From assembly GCF_014192225.1 (NCBI RefSeq), contig NZ_JACHXS010000006.1, positions 62,001-126,000 of the forward strand: DNA of 64,000 nucleotides, written 5' to 3'. Origin of the DNA: Pseudoduganella umbonata (GTDB lineage Bacteria; Pseudomonadota; Gammaproteobacteria; Burkholderiales; Burkholderiaceae_D). A program made the position numbers and the translations under genes. The notes beneath the pieces are model-generated. The model did not search any database, had not been told where the DNA came from, and saw only the letters and a program-made list of their open reading frames with translations. The stretch's first letter is position 1. Each line of letters begins with the position of its first letter. Shown here in pieces: positions 1 to 8,363 of this stretch.

Positions 1-1
1 C

Positions 2-1846
2 CTGGCGCAGGACGTGCAGGTGGAAGCGATCGCCCACGTGGCGCCGGCCTTCCAGGGCGCCGCCGCGGAAACCGCAACGGTCGACCATAGCGGCGGGCGC
101 CGCTGGCGCCTCGAACTGCCGAAGATGGCACACCGCGAGGTCACGGCGCTGGCGGCCGAGCTGGGCCTGCTGGCCCACGTGGTCGTCACGCCGATCGACG
201 GCGAGCGCAACGCCATGGTCGTCACGACGCATGAAAGCCTGGACGATATCGTGGCGATCTGCTCGTTCGTGCTGAACACGGAAGACATGCACATCGCCGA
301 GCTGCCGCCGCTGACGGACGAGCAGGCGGCGCTGGAACAGGCGGCGCGCAGGGAAGTCGAGGACGACCTCGGCTATGGCTTCTTCGAACCGCTGTCGGAC
401 GCGGAAAAGACCGCCACGCAGGCCGGCGACGGGTATGGCTTCTTCCAGCCGCTGGAAGAGATCCGTGCCAGCGCCGCCAGCGGCAGCGATGACGCGCGCG
501 GCTACGGCTTCTTCCAGCCGGTCGAGCAGATCCGCGCCGCCGCCGGCATCAAGGACACGCCGGTGGCCGAGCAGGTGGCCGAGGACAGGAAGGTCCTGAA
601 GAAGGAAGTGGAGAAGGCGGCCGCCGCCGTCGCACAGGGCCCCGGTGCCGAATCGTCGTCGATCCGCGTGTCGATCGAAAAGGTGGACCAGCTGATCAAC
701 CTGGTCGGCGAGCTGGTGATCACGCAGGCAATGATCGAGCAGCGCGTCGATGCGCTGGACCCGATGGTGCACGAGAAGCTGCTGGCCTCGGTCGGCCAGC
801 TGACGCGCAACACCCGCGACCTGCAGGAAGCGGTGATGTCGATCCGCATGATGCCGATGGACTTCGTGTTTTCGCGCTTCCCGCGCATGGTGCGCGACCT
901 GGCGCACAAGCTGGGCAAGAAGGTCGACTTCATCACCAACGGCGCGGCCACCGAACTGGACAAGGGCCTGATCGAGCGCATCGTCGACCCGCTGACGCAC
1001 CTGGTGCGCAACAGCATCGACCACGGCATCGAGATGCCCGACGTGCGGCGCGCGGCCGGCAAGGCCGACGCCGGCCGGCTGTTCCTGTCGGCTTCCCACC
1101 AGGGCGGCAACATCATCATCGAGGTATCGGACGATGGCGGTGGCCTGAACCGGGAACGCATCCTGGCCAAGGCACGTCAGAACGGCCTGCCGGTATCGGA
1201 CACGATGCCGGACGCCGACGTGTGGCAGCTGATCTTCGCGCCGGGTTTCTCGACGGCCGAGCAGGTGACCGACGTTTCCGGCCGCGGCGTCGGCATGGAC
1301 GTCGTCAAGCGCAACATCACGGCGATGGGCGGCACCGTCGACATCCGCTCGGCGAAAGGCTTCGGCACGACGATCTCGATCTCGCTGCCGCTGACGCTGG
1401 CGATCCTGGACGGCATGTCGATCCGGGTCGGCGATGAGGTGTATATCCTGCCGCTGGGCTTCGTGGTCGAATCGCTGCAGCCCGAGCGGAAGGATGTGCG
1501 CGAGATCACCGGCAAGGGCCGCGTGGTCAAGGTGCGCGGGGAATACCTGCCGCTGATTCCGCTGTACCAGATGTTCGGCATCGTGCCGCGCTTTGCCGAA
1601 CCGTGGGAAGGGATCCTGGTGATCCTGGAAACCGAAGGCCGGAAGGCATGCCTGTTCGTCGACGAACTGGTCGGCCAGCAGCAGGTCGTGGTGAAGAACC
1701 TGGAATCGAATTACCGCAAGGTGGCGGGGATCTCCGGCGCCACCATCCTCGGCGATGGCGGCGTGGCACTGATCCTGGACGTGGCGGCGCTGATCCGCTC
1801 GTCGCGCCAGCTGGTCGGCGAAGCCACGCTGAATGCGCTGGGCTGA
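2..1846 (+). CDS. cheA: Chemotaxis histidine kinase CheA, 5' end outside the window
   Basis: Partial gene: the frame is open from the first bases, so the P1 phosphotransfer domain with its substrate His lies upstream. The visible part begins with a compact alpha/beta segment (about residues 30-100) that could be the CheY/CheB-binding P2-like region. A linker follows with three copies of GYGFF(E/Q)P. Then comes the P3 dimerisation helix pair and the P4 ATPase domain, with N box HLVRNSIDHGIE (about 998-1033), G1 box DDGGG and G2 box GRGVGMD. The C-terminal P5 domain is CheW-like and would bind CheW and receptors. CheA autophosphorylates in response to receptor state and passes phosphate to CheY and CheB. 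It heads the che operon, and cheW follows after 69 bp. Confidence 0.97.
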   Translation: MAQDVQVEAIAHVAPAFQGAAAETATVDHSGGRRWRLELPKMAHREVTALAAELGLLAHVVVTPIDGERNAMVVTTHESLDDIVAICSFVLNTEDMHIAELPPLTDEQAALEQAARREVEDDLGYGFFEPLSDAEKTATQAGDGYGFFQPLEEIRASAASGSDDARGYGFFQPVEQIRAAAGIKDTPVAEQVAEDRKVLKKEVEKAAAAVAQGPGAESSSIRVSIEKVDQLINLVGELVITQAMIEQRVDALDPMVHEKLLASVGQLTRNTRDLQEAVMSIRMMPMDFVFSRFPRMVRDLAHKLGKKVDFITNGAATELDKGLIERIVDPLTHLVRNSIDHGIEMPDVRRAAGKADAGRLFLSASHQGGNIIIEVSDDGGGLNRERILAKARQNGLPVSDTMPDADVWQLIFAPGFSTAEQVTDVSGRGVGMDVVKRNITAMGGTVDIRSAKGFGTTISISLPLTLAILDGMSIRVGDEVYILPLGFVVESLQPERKDVREITGKGRVVKVRGEYLPLIPLYQMFGIVPRFAEPWEGILVILETEGRKACLFVDELVGQQQVVVKNLESNYRKVAGISGATILGDGGVALILDVAALIRSSRQLVGEATLNALG

Positions 1847-1853
1847 CTGAACG

Positions 1854-1892
1854 ACCGAATTGAAGTACCGAATCGAACTACCGAATTGAACT
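1854..1892. repeat. Three tandem 13-bp repeats between cheA and cheW
   Basis: The units ACCGAATTGAAGT, ACCGAATCGAACT and ACCGAATTGAACT follow each other without gaps and end just before the ribosome binding site of cheW. An in-frame upstream ATG at 1886 lies inside the array. No function is evident. Confidence 0.85.
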
Positions 1893-1915
1893 ACCTGAAT
1901 AGCAAAGGATACAAC

Positions 1916-2398
1916 ATGGCAGACGCAAACCAGCATGCCGACATCGCGGGCCACGAGTTCCTGGCCTTCACGTTGGGCAAGGAAGAATACGGCATCGACA
2001 TCCTGAAGGTGCAGGAGATCCGCGGCTACGAGGCGGTGACCCGCATCGCCAACGCGCCTGAATTCATCAAGGGCGTGATCAACCTGCGCGGCATCATCAT
2101 CCCGGTGGTGGACATGCGCATCAAGTTCCGCCTGGGCGAACCGGTGTACGACCAGTTCACCGTGGTGATCATCCTGAACATCAACGGCCGCGTGGTCGGC
2201 ATGGTGGTGGACAGCGTGTCCGACGTGACCACGCTGGAGCCGGACCAGATCAAGCCGTCGCCGGAAATGGGTACCGTGTTCTCGTCCGAGTACATGATCG
2301 GCCTGGGCACCGTTGGTGAACGGATGCTGATCCTGATGGACATCGACAAGCTGATGTCGAGCCCGGAAATGGGCTTGATGGACAAAACCGCAGCGTGA
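1916..2398 (+). CDS. cheW: Chemotaxis coupling protein CheW
   Basis: CheW is the cytoplasmic adaptor that links methyl-accepting receptors to CheA. The 160-residue product is one CheW/SH3-like domain. Recognisable stretches are [20 protein letters not shown] near the N-terminus, [16 protein letters not shown] in the middle and VDSVSDV further on. I chose ATG 1916 because AAAGGA lies at 1904-1909. An in-frame ATG at 1886 would add ten residues but sits inside a tandem repeat and has no ribosome binding site. It is co-directional with cheA and the following receptor gene, with a palindromic element directly after its stop. Confidence 0.96.
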   Translation: MADANQHADIAGHEFLAFTLGKEEYGIDILKVQEIRGYEAVTRIANAPEFIKGVINLRGIIIPVVDMRIKFRLGEPVYDQFTVVIILNINGRVVGMVVDSVSDVTTLEPDQIKPSPEMGTVFSSEYMIGLGTVGERMLILMDIDKLMSSPEMGLMDKTAA

Positions 2399-2534
2399 GG
2401 GAACCTCGATAAACCTACTGCGCGGCGCCAGCCGCTGGTCTCCGATGCTCCGCTGCGGCGGACCGAGCGTACTAAAGTACGCTTCCGCTTCTCAACCAGG
2501 TCTGACACCGCTCGCTACGGTTTCTCGAGGTCCC
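2399..2534. repeat. Palindromic intergenic element, MITE-like
   Basis: About 136 bp between cheW and the MCP gene. The ends are an imperfect inverted repeat: GGGAACCTCGA at 2399-2409 against TCGAGGTCCC at 2525-2534, one base short. The centre is a perfect 8-bp palindrome, AGCGTACT at 2466-2473 and AGTACGCT at 2476-2483, with two bases between. Inner sequences also pair in part. It contains no credible gene. The structure suggests a non-autonomous repeat or a large RNA hairpin between cheW and mcp. Confidence 0.6.
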
Positions 2535-2615
2535 TTGAATATCACTGCGATGCAACAAGCAGGCCAGCGTTCCGGCAAGAGGACGTGCCAACATAAATGA
2601 GGAACGGGACTATAT

Positions 2616-4331
2616 ATGAACGTACGCAATTTCAAGATTGGTACGCGCCTCGGCATCGGGTTTGGCATCATCCTGCTGATCCTGGTGGCGCTGGTGCTGA
2701 CCGCCAACGGACTGAATCACCGCAACAAGTCGCAGCTCAACGAGGGGCTGGAGCTGACCAGCGCGAAGAACCGCGCCGCCATCGCAATGAAGGGCGCGAT
2801 GCTGGAATCGGGCATCGCCATGCGCAACATCGGCCTGCAGTCGGACGTGGAGCTGATGCAGAAAGAGGAAGCCAAGGTCAAGGCGCAGCAGGTCCGCTAT
2901 GCGGAAGCGCTGGGCAGGCTGGAGAAGCTGGGCCTGGACGACGCCGAGAAAAAAGTGCTGGCCGACCTGGCCGTGCTGGACAAGGATGTGGATGCGGCGT
3001 TCAGGGACGCGATGGCGCAGGTCATGGCCTTCAACGCGGAAGGCGCGACGAAGATCATCTCCGGCCGCATCGATCCGCTGAACACCCGCGCGCTGGAAGC
3101 GTTGAACCGCCTGGTCGACATCCAGCACGCGGCAATGAAGACGCTGCAGGAGCGTTCGGTGGAAGCGGATAACCGCGTGCTGATGCTGACGCTGCTGCTG
3201 GGCGCGCTGGGCGTGGCCGTCGGCGTCGTGTGCGCGATCTTCATCACGCGCTCGATCACCGTGCCGCTGGCCGGCGCCGTCGAAGTGGCGCAGCGTGTCG
3301 CCGCCGGCGAACTGACTTCGCGCGTCGTCGTCGAGGGCAAGGATGAAACCAGCGAACTGCTGCAGGCGCTGAAGGACATGAACGACAGCCTGGTCAAGAC
3401 CGTCGGCCAAGTGCGCAGCGGTACCGAGACCATCGCGCTGGCATCGCAGGAAATCGCTTCGGGCAATGCCGACCTGTCGGCGCGCACCGAAACGCAGGCC
3501 GGCTCGCTGGGCGAAACGGCATCGTCGATGGGTACGCTCACCTCGACCGTGAAACAGAACGCCGACAACGCCCGGCAGGCCAACCAGCTGGCGGTTTCCG
3601 CTTCGTCGGTGGCCGAGAAGGGTGGCCAGGTCGTCTCGCAGGTGGTCGACACGATGGGCTCGATCAAGGCCAGCTCGTCGAAGATCGTCGACATCATCGG
3701 CGTCATCGACGGCATCGCGTTCCAGACCAACATCCTGGCGCTGAACGCCGCGGTCGAGGCGGCGCGGGCCGGCGAGCAGGGCCGCGGCTTCGCGGTGGTG
3801 GCTTCCGAAGTGCGCAGCCTGGCGCAGCGTTCGGCCAGCGCGGCCAAGGAAATCAAGGCATTGATCGACGATTCCGTGACCAAGGTCGACGCCGGCGGCA
3901 AGCTGGTCGACGAAGCGGGGCAGACGATGGAGCTGATCGTCACGTCGATCCGCCAGGTGGCCGACATCATGGGCGAGATCACCGCGGCCACGCAGGAACA
4001 GAGCCAGGGCATCGAGGAAGTGAACTTCGCCATCGCGCAGATGGACGACATGACGCAGCAGAACGCGGCGCTGGTGGAACAGGCCGCGGCCGCGGCCGAG
4101 AGCATGCAGGACCAGGCGCAGCGCCTGGCCGAGGCGGTGGCGATCTTCAAGCTGGGCGGCGAACCCGCGGCGGCGGCGCGTCCGGCGCTGAAGGCGGCGC
4201 TGCAGCCGGCCATCACGTCTGCCGCCAGGCCGGCCGCCAAGCCGGCGGCCAGGCCCGTCCAGGCCGTGACGATGGCCAAGGCGCCGGCGAAGACAGCGGC
4301 GCCGGCAGGCGGCGACTGGGAAGAGTTCTGA
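2616..4331 (+). CDS. Methyl-accepting chemotaxis protein with CheR-docking tail
   Basis: Transmembrane chemoreceptor of 571 residues. TM1 is at about 12-32, followed by a periplasmic four-helix-bundle-type sensor of about 155 residues, TM2 at about 187-213, a HAMP domain, and a long cytoplasmic coiled coil whose hairpin tip (about 362-408) carries the conserved [19 protein letters not shown]. The C-terminus is an Ala/Pro/Lys-rich flexible linker ending in DWEEF. This matches the xWxxF pentapeptide that tethers CheR in high-abundance receptors such as E. coli Tar and Tsr. ATG 2616 has a purine-rich GAGGAACGG upstream. The ligand cannot be read from the sequence. Its place inside the che operon suggests it is the main receptor for this CheA/CheW. 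Confidence 0.95.
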   Translation: MNVRNFKIGTRLGIGFGIILLILVALVLTANGLNHRNKSQLNEGLELTSAKNRAAIAMKGAMLESGIAMRNIGLQSDVELMQKEEAKVKAQQVRYAEALGRLEKLGLDDAEKKVLADLAVLDKDVDAAFRDAMAQVMAFNAEGATKIISGRIDPLNTRALEALNRLVDIQHAAMKTLQERSVEADNRVLMLTLLLGALGVAVGVVCAIFITRSITVPLAGAVEVAQRVAAGELTSRVVVEGKDETSELLQALKDMNDSLVKTVGQVRSGTETIALASQEIASGNADLSARTETQAGSLGETASSMGTLTSTVKQNADNARQANQLAVSASSVAEKGGQVVSQVVDTMGSIKASSSKIVDIIGVIDGIAFQTNILALNAAVEAARAGEQGRGFAVVASEVRSLAQRSASAAKEIKALIDDSVTKVDAGGKLVDEAGQTMELIVTSIRQVADIMGEITAATQEQSQGIEEVNFAIAQMDDMTQQNAALVEQAAAAAESMQDQAQRLAEAVAIFKLGGEPAAAARPALKAALQPAITSAARPAAKPAARPVQAVTMAKAPAKTAAPAGGDWEEF

Positions 4332-4344
4332 GGCCCCGGGAGCG

Positions 4345-5205
4345 ATGATGTCCAGAGATACCGTCAAGGAATTCGACTTCAACAGCCGCGACTTCGAGCG
4401 CGTGCGTGGGCTGATCTACAAGCGGGCCGGCATTTCGCTGGCCGACAGCAAGCAGGAAATGGTCTACTCGCGCCTGGCGCGGCGTTTGCGCGCGACCGGC
4501 ATCACATCGTTCGCGAAATACCTGGACGATCTGGAAGCGGGGCGCATGCCCGCCGAGTGGGAATCGTTTACCAACGCGCTGACGACGAACCTGACGTCGT
4601 TCTTCCGCGAGGCGCACCATTTCCCGCTGCTGGCCGAACACGTCAAGAAGCACAAGGGTGAAACGCTCAACATCTGGTGCTCGGCCAGTTCCACCGGCGA
4701 GGAACCGTACTCGATCGCGATCACCGTGTGCGAGGCGCTGAACACGCTGACGCCACCGGTGCACATCATCGCCACCGACATCGACACCAATGTGCTGGCC
4801 ACGGCCGCCAACGGCATCTACCCGCTGGAACGGATCGAGAAGCTGACGGCCGAGCAGCAGCGCCGCTTTTTCCTGAAAGGCAAGGGCGACAAGGCCGGCA
4901 TGGTGCGCGCGCGCCCGGAGCTGCGCCAGCTGATCACCTACCGCCCGCTGAACCTGCTGGAAGAACGGTGGGACATTCGCGGGCCGTTCGACGTGATCTT
5001 CTGCCGCAACGTGATGATCTACTTCGACAAGGCCACGCAGCGCAAGATCCTGTCGCGCTTCGTGCCGCTGATGAAACCCGACGGCCTGCTGTTCGCCGGC
5101 CACTCGGAGAATTTCCTGTATGTGTCGGACTCGCTGAAGCTGCGCGGGAAAACCGTGTACGAACTGGATACCACCGCACGGGCATCCGTGCAGCAGCGGG
5201 CCTGA
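4345..5205 (+). CDS. cheR: Chemotaxis protein methyltransferase CheR
   Basis: Transfers methyl groups from S-adenosylmethionine to receptor glutamates. The 286 residues comprise an N-terminal helical domain (about 1-85) that contacts receptors, then a Rossmann methyltransferase domain. SAM motif I is visible as SSTGEEPYSIAI at about 116-127, and the family signature FCRNVMIYFD is at about 219-228. Two in-frame ATGs, 4345 and 4348, could each be the start. The gene begins 13 bp after the receptor gene, whose product ends in a CheR-docking peptide. Confidence 0.96.
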   Translation: MMSRDTVKEFDFNSRDFERVRGLIYKRAGISLADSKQEMVYSRLARRLRATGITSFAKYLDDLEAGRMPAEWESFTNALTTNLTSFFREAHHFPLLAEHVKKHKGETLNIWCSASSTGEEPYSIAITVCEALNTLTPPVHIIATDIDTNVLATAANGIYPLERIEKLTAEQQRRFFLKGKGDKAGMVRARPELRQLITYRPLNLLEERWDIRGPFDVIFCRNVMIYFDKATQRKILSRFVPLMKPDGLLFAGHSENFLYVSDSLKLRGKTVYELDTTARASVQQRA

Positions 5206-5230
5206 TGGCGCCCCTGCCAATGAAAGACAC

Positions 5231-5833
5231 ATGATGGACAACGAACACATCGCCACCAACGTCTATTACGACCGCACATTCGATTGCGAGGCGGCGAAGA
5301 TCCTGCCGGGCGAGTACTACTTCACGCACAAGGACATGCTGATCGTGACCGTGCTGGGATCGTGCGTGTCGGCCTGTATCCGCGACCGCGTGTCGGGCCT
5401 GGGCGGCATGAACCACTTCATGCTGCCGGACGGCGGCGCGGATGCGAACAGCCCCGTGTCGGCATCGGCCCGCTACGGCACGTATGCCATGGAAATCCTC
5501 ATCAACAGCCTGTTGAAATCGGGCGCCCGGCGCGACAACCTGGAAGCCAAGGTGTTCGGCGGCGGCGCGGTGCTGAAGGGTTTTACGGCGATGAACGTGG
5601 GCGAGCGCAACGCGGCATTCGTGCAGACGTTCCTGCGCAACGAGCGGATCCGCGTGGTGGCCGAGGACCTGAATGACGTGTATCCGCGCAAGGTGTATTT
5701 CTTTCCCCGCAGCGGCAAGGTGCTGGTGAAAAAGCTGATGCAGTCGCACAACGACACGCTGGCCAAACGCGAAATCGAATACGCCAGCCGCCTGAAGAAA
5801 CAGCCGGTCGCCGGCGAAATCGAACTGTTCTGA
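5231..5833 (+). CDS. cheD: Chemoreceptor glutamine deamidase CheD
   Basis: Converts particular receptor glutamines to glutamates, creating methylation sites, and in some bacteria also binds CheC or affects receptor activity. The 200-residue product has the catalytic Cys45 in GSCVSACIRDR and His62 in GGMNHFMLP, 17 residues apart as in the Thermotoga enzyme. Starts at ATG 5231, or ATG 5234 directly after. It lies between cheR and cheB, the other two receptor-modifying enzymes. No cheC is visible; the phosphatase role is filled by cheZ. Confidence 0.95.
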   Translation: MMDNEHIATNVYYDRTFDCEAAKILPGEYYFTHKDMLIVTVLGSCVSACIRDRVSGLGGMNHFMLPDGGADANSPVSASARYGTYAMEILINSLLKSGARRDNLEAKVFGGGAVLKGFTAMNVGERNAAFVQTFLRNERIRVVAEDLNDVYPRKVYFFPRSGKVLVKKLMQSHNDTLAKREIEYASRLKKQPVAGEIELF

Positions 5834-5851
5834 CGCTGTTACGAGGTACTT

Positions 5852-6922
5852 ATGAAAATCAAGGTCGTCGTCGTCGACGATTCCGCGCTGATCCGCAGCG
5901 TGATGACGGAAATTATCAACAGCCAGCCGGACATGGAAGTGGTCGGCACCGCACCCGACCCGCTGGTCGCGCGCGAACTGATCAAGCAGACCAATCCGCA
6001 CGTGCTGACGCTCGACGTGGAAATGCCGAAGATGGATGGCCTGGACTTCCTTGAAAAGCTGATGCGCCTACGGCCGATGCCGGTGGTGATGGTATCGTCG
6101 CTGACCGAGCGCGGTTCGGAAATCACGATGCGCGCGCTGGAACTGGGCGCCGTGGATTTCGTCCAGAAGCCGAAGATTTCGATCCAGACCGGCATGCGCG
6201 ACTATGCCGACCTGATCGCCGATAAAATCCGTGGCGCGGCCAAGGCACGCATCCGGGCGCGTACGCTGCCCCAAGCGGGCGCCGAAGGGCACGCGCCCCT
6301 GCCACAATTACGCAATCCGCTGATGTCGTCCGAAAAACTGATCATCGTCGGTGCCTCGACCGGCGGAACGGAGGCGATCCGGGAATTCCTGATGCAGATG
6401 CCGTCCGACTGCCCGGGCATCCTGATCACGCAGCACATGCCGGAAGGATTCACGCGCTCGTTCGCGAAGCGCCTGGATTCGCTGTGCAGGATCTCCGTGC
6501 AGGAAGCACAAGGCAACGAGCGCGTGCTGCCGGGCCATGCCTACATCGCCCCCGGTCACTCGCACCTGTTGCTGGCGCGGTCCGGCGCAAACTACATGAC
6601 CAGGCTCGACGGCGGTGAGCCCGTGAACCGGCACCGGCCCTCGGTCGACGTGCTGTTCCGCTCGGCCGCGCAGCACGCCGGCAAGAACGCGGTGGGCGTG
6701 ATCCTGACCGGCATGGGCAAGGATGGCGCGGCCGGCATGCTGGAGATGAAAACGGCCGGGGCGTATAATTTTGCCCAGGATGAGGCCAGCTGCGTGGTGT
6801 TCGGCATGCCGCGCGAGGCGATCGCCGTCGGCGCGACCCACGAGGTGGGTGCGCTGCAGGCGCTGCCGGGCATGGTGCTGGGTTACCTGGCGCAGCACGG
6901 AATGCGCGCGTTGCGCGTCTAG
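5852..6922 (+). CDS. cheB: Chemotaxis response regulator methylesterase CheB
   Basis: Removes methyl groups from receptor glutamates and can deamidate receptor glutamines; it is activated by CheA phosphorylation. The 356 residues comprise a receiver domain (1-120) with phospho-acceptor Asp55 in [11 protein letters not shown], a short basic linker, and the C-terminal esterase domain. The catalytic triad is visible: Ser169 in GASTGG, His195 in TQHMPEGF and Asp291 in GMGKDG. It is the last gene of the first che block. After its stop come a tandem repeat and a 356-bp gap before cheY. Confidence 0.97.
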   Translation: MKIKVVVVDDSALIRSVMTEIINSQPDMEVVGTAPDPLVARELIKQTNPHVLTLDVEMPKMDGLDFLEKLMRLRPMPVVMVSSLTERGSEITMRALELGAVDFVQKPKISIQTGMRDYADLIADKIRGAAKARIRARTLPQAGAEGHAPLPQLRNPLMSSEKLIIVGASTGGTEAIREFLMQMPSDCPGILITQHMPEGFTRSFAKRLDSLCRISVQEAQGNERVLPGHAYIAPGHSHLLLARSGANYMTRLDGGEPVNRHRPSVDVLFRSAAQHAGKNAVGVILTGMGKDGAAGMLEMKTAGAYNFAQDEASCVVFGMPREAIAVGATHEVGALQALPGMVLGYLAQHGMRALRV

Positions 6923-6982
6923 GTTTGCGTAGAAGTGCGCGTAGAAGTGTGCGTATAAATGCGCGTATGAGTGCGCGTGCCG
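6923..6982. repeat. Five tandem 12-bp repeats after cheB
   Basis: Units GTTTGCGTAGAA, GTGCGCGTAGAA, GTGTGCGTATAA, ATGCGCGTATGA and GTGCGCGTGCCG are head to tail, beginning right after the cheB stop. They seem to grow out of the similar sequence that encodes the last residues of CheB. Related GATGCGGCGCGTG-like sequence continues for about 30 bp. Confidence 0.8.
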
Positions 6983-7278
6983 ATGCGGCGCGTGTCGATG
7001 CGGGTTGCAATGCATGCGTAAAGAACAGGGCCTGTCGGGCCTGCCGGTGGATACTGTATGGCATGCGACCGGGCATACGATTGGATCAAGACCGAACAAG
7101 ATCGGATCGCGCGTGGCGTTTAGTTACGGATTCGATACGGATGTGGCTTTTTCAGGCGCAAATGGGGTTGCTTCATTCCCTAGAGGCAACTTAAATGCTA
7201 TCCTTTAATGATGCTGGTGGCGCGACCCAAACCGACACTCATTATTTATAACTGCGTAGAGAAACAACGGAGCAATTC
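6983..7278. other. Intergenic gap before cheY
   Basis: Non-coding stretch between the cheB-side repeat and cheY. Its composition is more AT-rich than the flanking genes, which fits a promoter region for cheYZ. I could not find a convincing sigma-70 or sigma-28 promoter with correct spacing. Small frames crossing the repeat have no ribosome binding site and no recognisable product. Confidence 0.5.
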
Positions 7279-7668
7279 ATGGCTGATCCAAAGATGAAAT
7301 TTCTGGTAGTAGACGACTTCTCGACGATGCGCCGCATTGTCCGGAATCTGTTGAAAGAACTGGGTTATGCCAATGTCGACGAAGCCGAGGACGGCGTGAT
7401 GGCCCTGGCCAAGCTGCGCTCGGAGCAGTTCGACTTCGTCGTGTCCGACTGGAACATGCCGAACATGGATGGCCTGACGATGCTGCAGAACATCCGCGCC
7501 GATCCCGCGCTGGCCAAGCTGCCGGTGCTGATGGTGACCGCCGAGGCGAAGAAGGAAAACATCATCGCGGCGGCCCAGGCCGGCGCCAACGGCTATGTCG
7601 TCAAGCCTTTCACGGCGGCCACGCTGGACGAAAAGCTGAACAAGATCTTTGAAAAACTGGGAGCCTGA
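7279..7668 (+). CDS. cheY: Chemotaxis response regulator CheY
   Basis: Single receiver domain of 129 residues that, when phosphorylated by CheA, binds the flagellar switch protein FliM. All signature residues are present: acidic pocket Asp12 and Asp13, phospho-acceptor Asp57 in VSDWNMP, Thr87 in VTAEA and Lys109 in VVKPF. GGAG lies about 8 bases before ATG 7279. cheZ follows after 4 bp, so the two are almost certainly co-transcribed. It stands apart from cheB by a long gap and may have its own promoter. Confidence 0.98.
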   Translation: MADPKMKFLVVDDFSTMRRIVRNLLKELGYANVDEAEDGVMALAKLRSEQFDFVVSDWNMPNMDGLTMLQNIRADPALAKLPVLMVTAEAKKENIIAAAQAGANGYVVKPFTAATLDEKLNKIFEKLGA

Positions 7669-7672
7669 TCCC

Positions 7673-8326
7673 ATGGTCGAGCAAGCCGGCGGCGTCGTCG
7701 CGAATGGCGTGGACCCGCATGAGGAGTTCCTGACGCGCATCGGTCACATGACCCGTGCGCTGCACGAGAACCTGCGCGGGCTTGGGCTGGACAAGCTGAT
7801 CGAAAAGGCGGCCGAGGATATCCCCGACGCCCGCGATCGACTCGACTACGTTGCCCGCCTTTCCGAAGACGCGGCGCAGAAGGTGCTCAATGCCACCGAC
7901 GAGGCAGGCCCGCTGCAGGACCGCATCTGCAGCGATGCCAAGGAACTGTCCGGCGCATGGCAGGCGCTGCTGGACGGACCGGCGGGCGATGCGGCCAACG
8001 CCGAGTGGCGCGCGCTGGCACAGCGCACCGTCGCCGCGCTGGCCGCCACCACCGAGGCCACCGGCGCGACCAAGGGCCATCTGATGGACATCATGATGGC
8101 GCAGGACTTCCAGGACCTGACGGGCCAGGTGATCAAGCGCGTCACCGCCATCGCGCAGAATCTCGAGCAGCAGCTGGTGCAGACGCTGATCGACTTCGCC
8201 CCCGAGCAGTTGAAGAAGGAGATCGACAACGGCCTGCTCAACGGGCCGCAGATCGACAAGGCGAAAGAAGGCGTGGTGGCCGACCAGAGCCAGGTCGACG
8301 ACCTGCTCGACAGTCTCGGTTTCTGA
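7673..8326 (+). CDS. cheZ: Protein phosphatase CheZ
   Basis: Speeds dephosphorylation of CheY-P. The 217-residue protein is almost all helix and would form the long four-helix-bundle dimer. The catalytic segment DFQDLTGQVIKR holds Asp148 and Gln152, which match Asp143 and Gln147 of E. coli CheZ. The C-terminal peptide QSQVDDLLDSLGF is the conserved CheY-tethering helix. I placed the start at ATG 7673 with GGGAG overlapping the cheY end; an upstream in-frame start at 7649 would lie inside cheY. Confidence 0.96.
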   Translation: MVEQAGGVVANGVDPHEEFLTRIGHMTRALHENLRGLGLDKLIEKAAEDIPDARDRLDYVARLSEDAAQKVLNATDEAGPLQDRICSDAKELSGAWQALLDGPAGDAANAEWRALAQRTVAALAATTEATGATKGHLMDIMMAQDFQDLTGQVIKRVTAIAQNLEQQLVQTLIDFAPEQLKKEIDNGLLNGPQIDKAKEGVVADQSQVDDLLDSLGF

Positions 8327-8363
8327 TCCCGGGCGGGCTCGCGGCCCGCTTTCCCCCATTCCC

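Noticed and set aside
2610-4382. Long open frames on the minus strand opposite the MCP gene
   Set aside because: They are antisense shadows of a gene with clear MCP motifs, a result of high GC in the third codon position, and have no recognisable product or ribosome binding site.
6925-7208. Two small plus-strand frames between cheB and cheY
   Set aside because: They start in the tandem repeat, lack a ribosome binding site and have no domain.
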